A DNA stretch of 64,000 nucleotides, taken from assembly GCA_013359125.1 (NCBI GenBank), contig JABWCR010000008.1:1-64000 (forward strand), in the 5' to 3' direction. A model generated the notes under the pieces. The model was not told the origin of the DNA, searched no databases, and saw only the letters and a program-made list of their open reading frames with translations. The translations under genes and the position numbers were made by a program. Below, one piece after another: positions 59,470 to 64,000 of this stretch (positions within the stretch are counted from its first letter, which is position 1; each line of letters begins with the position of its first letter). The stretch is from Armatimonadota bacterium (GTDB lineage Bacteria > Armatimonadota > Fimbriimonadia > Fimbriimonadales > GBS-DC).

Positions 59470-60815
59470 GAATCCGCGTCCTGAAGTTCGGGGGAACGAG
59501 CGTCGATTCGCACGAGCATCGGCTGATGGCGGCGCGAAAGGTAGCGCAGGCAAAAGAGGCCGGCTATGCCCCTGTCGTCGTCGTCTCGGCCATAGGGCGC
59601 AAGGGAGCGCCCTACGCGACCGACACGCTGGTGGAGTTTCTGCGCTCTATCGATCCCAGCGTCGATCCTGCGATGAGAGACCGCGACCTGATGATGGCCT
59701 GCGGCGAGATCATCTCTACCGTCATCATGGCCCACACCTTGCGCACGCTCGGGCACTCTGCCGTGCCGATGACCGGCGGCCAAGCAGGCATCTATACGGA
59801 CGAAGAGTACGGCGCCGCAAGGATCGTCGCCATCAATAACGAGAACGTCATGAGAATAATTGCGGACGGCGCCGTGCCGGTCGTAGCAGGCTTCCAGGGC
59901 GTCCATGCCAATGGCAACGGCGTCGAATCGGGAACCGTTACGACCCTAGGCCGCGGCGGCAGCGACACGACGGCGGCCGCGCTAGGCGCCGCGCTGGGGG
60001 CAGAGGCCGTCGAGATTTTTACCGACGTAGACGGCGTCAAAACGGCCGACCCCGACTATGTGCCTGAAGCCTCGACGCTCCAAGAAGTAACCTACGAAGA
60101 GGTCGCGGAAATAGCCCACCAAGGGGCGCGAGTGTTGCATCCTCGGGCTGCCGAAGCCGCGATGGATTACGATATCCCGCTCTATGTTCGGAACACCTTT
60201 TCCGACGAGCCGGGAACCCTGGTCGTCTCTTCATCCTCCCGCCGTCGCTTCTCTGCGGTAACGCACACGGGCAAGGTCGTCAGCCTTCAGATTTCGGCGC
60301 CGTGGGTAGAGCACAAAAGCCATCTGGAACTGGAGATGTTCCGACTCCTGGGCATGGCCCAAGTGAACGTGCAACTGGTCAGCATCGACCAAGAAGGATT
60401 CTCGCTCGCATTCTCCCGCGAGCACTTTCCCCGCGTCCGCCAGATGCTGGACGGCCTGATCATCCCCATCGCAAAGCAGAACGAGGAGCCGCAGCTCTAC
60501 ATCCTGCGATTCAGCGCAGAAACGGGGTCGAACTTCGTCGTGCAGCACGGCTTGTTAGAGAAGGCCGGCATGGGCGGCGCCTTGCGCACCGTTTCGATCG
60601 AGTTCACCGAAGGGCTGACGATGGTCTCCGTCATCGCGCCGGGCTACAGCGGCGAACCGGGCGTATTCTACGAGGCGATCAAAACGCTGAACGAGGCCGG
60701 GATCGCCGTCATCCAGGCCGCCGACTCCGATTTGTCTCTGTCGTGCTTGGTGCCCGAGAGCGAGGTGCATCGAGCCGTGAGGATCCTCCATGACCGATTC
60801 GCAATTACCGCCTGA
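59466..60815 (+). CDS. lysC: Aspartate kinase
   Basis: 449 residues from the GTG at 59466 (4-base overlap with the ACT gene); a TTG at 59460 is possible. K-F-G-G-T-S-V at residues 7-13 and G-R-G-G-S-D-T-T-A-A near 160 are the kinase signatures. F-T-D-V-D-G-V-K-T-A-D-P confirms the aspartokinase subgroup. Two ACT domains occupy about 310-449. It phosphorylates aspartate, first step to lysine, threonine and methionine. No other pathway genes are adjacent; the unusual partner is the upstream ACT-only protein. Confidence 0.94.
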   Translation: MRIRVLKFGGTSVDSHEHRLMAARKVAQAKEAGYAPVVVVSAIGRKGAPYATDTLVEFLRSIDPSVDPAMRDRDLMMACGEIISTVIMAHTLRTLGHSAVPMTGGQAGIYTDEEYGAARIVAINNENVMRIIADGAVPVVAGFQGVHANGNGVESGTVTTLGRGGSDTTAAALGAALGAEAVEIFTDVDGVKTADPDYVPEASTLQEVTYEEVAEIAHQGARVLHPRAAEAAMDYDIPLYVRNTFSDEPGTLVVSSSSRRRFSAVTHTGKVVSLQISAPWVEHKSHLELEMFRLLGMAQVNVQLVSIDQEGFSLAFSREHFPRVRQMLDGLIIPIAKQNEEPQLYILRFSAETGSNFVVQHGLLEKAGMGGALRTVSIEFTEGLTMVSVIAPGYSGEPGVFYEAIKTLNEAGIAVIQAADSDLSLSCLVPESEVHRAVRILHDRFAITA

Positions 60816-61134
60816 CAAAGAACTCCCAGAGTTTCCCGAGGTTCCCAAACCGCCCGAACTGCCCTTGCCGCCAGAGGTGAACATCGAACGGCCCAAGCAA
60901 AGGGAGAATCGCCCAACCGAAGGCGCCAAACAGGCCGGCGCATTGGGCATGGCGGCCGCGGTCGGCACGTCGCTCGCCGCTCCGATCATCGTTGGAGCGC
61001 TGATCGGCGTCTATCTGGACCGATGGCTAAAAACCGACCCGTGGCTGACCATGATCTTCCTGTTTGTCGGCATCGTGTCGGGCTTTATCCAGATGATTCG
61101 AACCCTTAACCGAGTGGAGCAACTGAACAAATGA
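60790..61134 (+). CDS. AtpZ/AtpI-like membrane protein 1
   Basis: 114 residues. A proline-rich N-terminal half (PEFPEVPKPPELPLPPEV) precedes two TM helices with AAPIIVGALIGVYLDRWL and TMIFLFVGIVSGFIQMIR, and D-R-W-L, the pattern of AtpZ/AtpI family proteins. It overlaps the lysC end by 26 bases and the next gene by 4. Such proteins usually open ATP synthase operons and assist c-ring assembly or ion loading. Confidence 0.78.
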   Translation: MTDSQLPPDKELPEFPEVPKPPELPLPPEVNIERPKQRENRPTEGAKQAGALGMAAAVGTSLAAPIIVGALIGVYLDRWLKTDPWLTMIFLFVGIVSGFIQMIRTLNRVEQLNK

Positions 61135-61577
61135 GCGGATCGCTAAAGACGATCGATCGCGCGCTGTCGGGCGCCTTCTGGCTGGCAATCGCCGTGGGCG
61201 CAGCGCTGTTGGCGATCAAACAAGGCTATGCGGCGGTCGGCTACATGGTCGGCGTCGGCGTCGCGGCAGGCATCACCGCGCTCTATCGCCGCATGATTCC
61301 CCATTTTGTCAATCCCGGCGCCAACTCGATCCTGGTGCGACGACGGCTGATGTTTATCGCTCTCCTCAAGTATCCCGTGTTGCTGCTGATCGTTTGGTGG
61401 GTGGTGAGCTTGGGCATGGTCGCGGCCCTCAGCTTTCTGGCGGGCACAACCAGCTTCCTGTTCCTGATCGCCGCGGCGGGATTGACCCAGAATACGAATT
61501 CAAAAGAAGATGGGACGGCAGTAAAAGGAGAGCAAAGCCTGCCGCCCCACAAAGTTGAAGAGGATAACAGACCATAG
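61131..61577 (+). CDS. AtpI-like membrane protein 2 (ATP synthase subunit I-type)
   Basis: 148 residues with four TM helices (FWLAIAVGAALLAI, AAVGYMVGVGVAAGI, LLIVWWVVSLGMVAALSF, FLFLIAAAGL), the shape of the ATP synthase I family, and a charged tail. It forms a pair with the AtpZ-like gene upstream, as often seen before atpB, but here trmFO follows and no ATP synthase structural gene is within the window. Confidence 0.65.
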   Translation: MSGSLKTIDRALSGAFWLAIAVGAALLAIKQGYAAVGYMVGVGVAAGITALYRRMIPHFVNPGANSILVRRRLMFIALLKYPVLLLIVWWVVSLGMVAALSFLAGTTSFLFLIAAAGLTQNTNSKEDGTAVKGEQSLPPHKVEEDNRP

Positions 61578-61632
61578 ATTACCCGCTCTGACAAGGCAAA
61601 TGCAAGGGCAAAGGCAAGAAATCCTCACAGGG

Positions 61633-61638
61633 TAGAAT
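61633..61638 (+). promoter_or_regulatory. Candidate trmFO -10 box (leaderless arrangement)
   Basis: TAGAAT, 9 bases before the ATG at 61648, without ribosome binding site. No -35 found. Confidence 0.45.
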
Positions 61639-61647
61639 CGGCCTTCG

Positions 61648-62979
61648 ATGAGAGCGGTTACCGTGATCGGGGCTGGGTTTGCGGGGTCCGAAGCGGCCTG
61701 GGCCATCGCCCAGCGCGGCGTCCCCGCGCGCCTTGTCGAAATGCGTCCCGCTAAGATGACCCCTGCCCACCAGACCGGATATTGTGCCGAACTGGTCTGC
61801 TCCAACTCGTTCAAGTCGCTCTCCCCAACGTCGCCCGCCGGCAGGCTCAAGATCGAGATGGAGCAGTTGGGCTCGCTCACCGTGCCCATTGCAAAGGAGC
61901 ATGCCGTGCCCGCGGGCGAAGCCCTGGCCGTCGATCGCGAACTCTTTGCCAAGGCCGTATCGGAGGCCATCGCCCGCCATCCAAATATCGAACGGATCGA
62001 AGAAGAAACGACCGAAGTCCCCAGCGATGGCCCGACTATCATAGCCACAGGCCCCCTTACGTCGGACGCCTTGGCGCAATCGATCTCGCAGATCACTGGA
62101 CAAGAGAGACTGCACTTCTTCGACGCCGTTTCGCCCATTGTCGATGCGGCGAGCATCGATTACGACAAGGTTTTCACCTCGAGCCGGTACGACAAGGGCG
62201 ATCCGGGCTATCTCAATTGCCCAATGGACAAGGAACAGTACGAGGCGTTCGTTGCCGCAATCCGCGAGGCCGAGCGAACTCCGTTGCACAGTTTCGAAGA
62301 CACGCGCTTCTTCGAGGGCTGCGTGCCGTTGGAAGAATTGGCGGACCGGGGTCTCAAGACCTTATCGTTCGGCCCAATGAAACCGGTCGGATTGACCGAT
62401 CCGCGCACCGGGCGGCGACCCTATGCCGTGTTGCAATTGCGGCCCGAAAACGCCCAGAAGACGATGTACAGTCTAGTTGCCTGCCAAACTCGGCTGAAGT
62501 GGGGCGAACAGAAACGAATCTTTCAGATGGCGCCTGGGTTGGAAAACGCCGAGTTTGTGCGACTGGGCGTGATCCATCGAAACACCTACCTCGATTCGCC
62601 GCGCCTGTTAGACGCGACTTTGCAACTGCGGACTAGAAAGGACCTCTTCTTCGCTGGTCAACTGACGGGCGTGGAAGGCTATCTAGAATCGGCCGCATCG
62701 GGCATCATCGCGGGCATCAACGCCGCACGGCTGGCGCTGGGCCAAGAGCCCGTCGCGCCCCCGCCCGAAACGGTTTTAGGTTCGCTTTTGTGCTACATTA
62801 GCAGTTACGACCACCAACCCTTTCCGCCGATGAACGCCAGCTGGGGCCTGTTGCCGCATCCCGAACCCATGATCAAAGACAAGGGCGCTCGCAGAGCCAA
62901 GCAGCTAGAATCGGCAATCTCGGCAATGGACGAATTTGCGCGCAATCTAAACGAACGGAGCAAGAATGGCCACAGTTAG
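61648..62979 (+). CDS. trmFO: Methylenetetrahydrofolate-tRNA-(uracil-54-C5)-methyltransferase (FAD)
   Basis: 443 residues, typical length. The FAD-binding G-x-G-x-x-G is V-I-G-A-G-F-A-G-S-E at the N-terminus. The catalytic cysteines correspond to V-C-S-N-S-F-K near residue 51 and F-F-E-G-C-V-P near 224, and G-P-M-K-P-V-G-L is present. It makes m5U54 in tRNA T-loops using folate rather than SAM, a trait of Gram-positives and deep-branching diderms. Its end overlaps the next gene by 14 bases. Confidence 0.96.
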   Translation: MRAVTVIGAGFAGSEAAWAIAQRGVPARLVEMRPAKMTPAHQTGYCAELVCSNSFKSLSPTSPAGRLKIEMEQLGSLTVPIAKEHAVPAGEALAVDRELFAKAVSEAIARHPNIERIEEETTEVPSDGPTIIATGPLTSDALAQSISQITGQERLHFFDAVSPIVDAASIDYDKVFTSSRYDKGDPGYLNCPMDKEQYEAFVAAIREAERTPLHSFEDTRFFEGCVPLEELADRGLKTLSFGPMKPVGLTDPRTGRRPYAVLQLRPENAQKTMYSLVACQTRLKWGEQKRIFQMAPGLENAEFVRLGVIHRNTYLDSPRLLDATLQLRTRKDLFFAGQLTGVEGYLESAASGIIAGINAARLALGQEPVAPPPETVLGSLLCYISSYDHQPFPPMNASWGLLPHPEPMIKDKGARRAKQLESAISAMDEFARNLNERSKNGHS

Positions 62980-64000
62980 ACCCTTCAAAGCCTTAAGATA
63001 TAGCGACGTGAGCGAACAGGTCGTCGCGCCGCCCTACGACGTGATCGGACCGGAGCGCAGACAGCAGCTGATGCAGAGCAGCGCTCATAACATCGTCTGG
63101 CTGACCTTGCCAGAGGGCGATGGCGACAAGTACGAGACGGCCGTCCAAACCTTGGCCCGATGGATCGATGAGGGCGCAGTGAGGGACGACGATCGCCCCG
63201 GGTTCTATCGGTACGTCCAGACTTTCCGGCATCCTTTGACCGGGCAGGAGGTTTCTCGAACGGGACTGATCGTAACGCTGAAGACCGAGCCTTATGAGAG
63301 GGGCGTCGTACTGCCGCACGAGCAGACCTTCCCAGGCGTCAAAGAGGATCGATTTCGCCTGTTGCAGGCGACGCGAACGCATCTGGAGAGCATTTTTGGC
63401 CTTTACGAATCGAACTCTGCGCTGCAAGATTCGCTCGGGCGCGCGTCTTTCCGACCGCTCGCTCAACTCGATCATCCCGATCTGCCCGAGGGCTACAGCC
63501 AGCGATTGGAGGTTGCGGACGAACCGAGCGACACCGAGGCAATTGCCGGCGCCTTTGAGCCGCTTCGCATCTGGATCGCCGACGGCCATCATCGCTACGA
63601 GACCGCGCTCCGATACGGCATGGAGTCGGGCGACGAAAACTCTCCGACGCGCTTTCTTCCCATTCTCTTGGTCTCGATGGATGATCCCGGCCTGGTGATT
63701 CTGCCCACGCACCGCGCGCTGACGAGCGACCCTGCGCCCGATTGGCAAAGCGCGATCGGCGAGCGTTTCGACGCGCGCGCCGTTTCCCTGTCCGGCCTCC
63801 TTAACGAGATGGAGCGCGCGGCCGATGCAGCCAACCCAGGCATCGGGTTCGTCAACCGAGAACAGGCCTGGCTCATTACCCCGCGAGGGGGTCTGGAAAT
63901 GCGCTCGATATTGGGAGATGGCGTTTCCGACGCTTTGGCCAACTTGGATGTGAACGTGCTGCACCAGGCGCTGATGCCCGCGATGGGCTTTGGAGACGCT
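62966..64000 (+). CDS. DUF1015-family protein (3' end outside window)
   Basis: At least 345 residues; the frame runs off the window. It starts MATVRPFKALRYSDV, then V-A-P-P-Y-D-V-I, and contains L-P-H-E-Q-T near residue 115 and the family hallmark I-A-D-G-H-H-R-Y-E-T-A near 210. DUF1015 proteins are cytoplasmic and widespread in Thermotogae, Firmicutes and related phyla. They have been linked to the ParB/SerK-like fold, but I do not assign a reaction. The ATG lies inside the end of trmFO, so the two are probably co-translated. Confidence 0.9.
   Translation, partial: MATVRPFKALRYSDVSEQVVAPPYDVIGPERRQQLMQSSAHNIVWLTLPEGDGDKYETAVQTLARWIDEGAVRDDDRPGFYRYVQTFRHPLTGQEVSRTGLIVTLKTEPYERGVVLPHEQTFPGVKEDRFRLLQATRTHLESIFGLYESNSALQDSLGRASFRPLAQLDHPDLPEGYSQRLEVADEPSDTEAIAGAFEPLRIWIADGHHRYETALRYGMESGDENSPTRFLPILLVSMDDPGLVILPTHRALTSDPAPDWQSAIGERFDARAVSLSGLLNEMERAADAANPGIGFVNREQAWLITPRGGLEMRSILGDGVSDALANLDVNVLHQALMPAMGFGDA

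Noticed and set aside
1-64000. Insertion sequence, prophage, CRISPR array, rRNA or replication origin
   Set aside because: No transposase or phage proteins, no regularly spaced direct repeats, no rRNA sequence and no DnaA-box cluster were seen on reading.

Overview
The window is dense chromosomal DNA of a GC-rich, free-living, diderm bacterium. No gene-free stretch exceeds about 135 bases, and I saw no phage genes, transposases, CRISPR array or rRNA. An outer membrane is implied by a TolC-type channel with its periplasmic adaptor, DsbD, and a beta-barrel protein ending in phenylalanine. TrmFO, a four-S1-domain ribosomal protein S1, DUF1015, PEP-CTERM and dockerin proteins, and many secreted propeller, FlgD-like and CarboxypepD_reg-like proteins together suggest Armatimonadota, perhaps Fimbriimonadia. 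That placement rests on memory and was not tested.

Layout. 1-9582 is mainly housekeeping: a partial secreted Gly/Met-rich protein, a small membrane protein coupled to a divergent YchF-like P-loop protein, a CPBP protease, tRNA-Ser(GCT), pheA, nagA, a secreted PQQ-type propeller, rpsA and coaE. 9694-25317 is a co-directional run of six exported-protein genes: a giant propeller/GATase-like/CarboxypepD_reg protein, a CsgG-like protein with FnIII-like domains, a subtilase, a large unknown, a second CsgG-like protein, and an outer-membrane barrel with an N-terminal Ig domain. The three large proteins share a C-terminal module of about 430 residues that ends in the same short motif. This is the best candidate for an undescribed surface-display or secretion system. 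25332-33452 continues on the plus strand with a small protein, a CapA-like phosphoesterase, a thioredoxin-like protein, a prolyl oligopeptidase, two Gfo/Idh/MocA oxidoreductases and an esterase.

33518-43599 is all minus strand: orphan receiver plus small membrane protein; tolC, adaptor and sialidase without an inner-membrane pump; HD hydrolase; DUF4097 and DUF2089 regulators; a secreted Lpp20/FlgT-like protein; GT2; purM. 43631-49005 holds a DPP-IV-like peptidase and two dockerin proteins. 49136-54430 (minus) holds a DUF1501-like protein, three small secreted unknowns including a six-cysteine peptide, and an orphan GlmL/MutL ATPase. 54557-64000 holds two PEP-CTERM proteins, dsbD, a DUF2142 membrane protein, an ACT protein with aspartokinase, an AtpZ/AtpI-like pair, trmFO and a partial DUF1015 gene.

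The theme is export and surface proteins, with several serine peptidases (S8, S9A, S9B, an S9-like esterase) that suggest growth on protein or peptides. Many operon heads have a TANNNT hexamer 7-10 bases before the start codon and no ribosome binding site, as expected for leaderless mRNAs.
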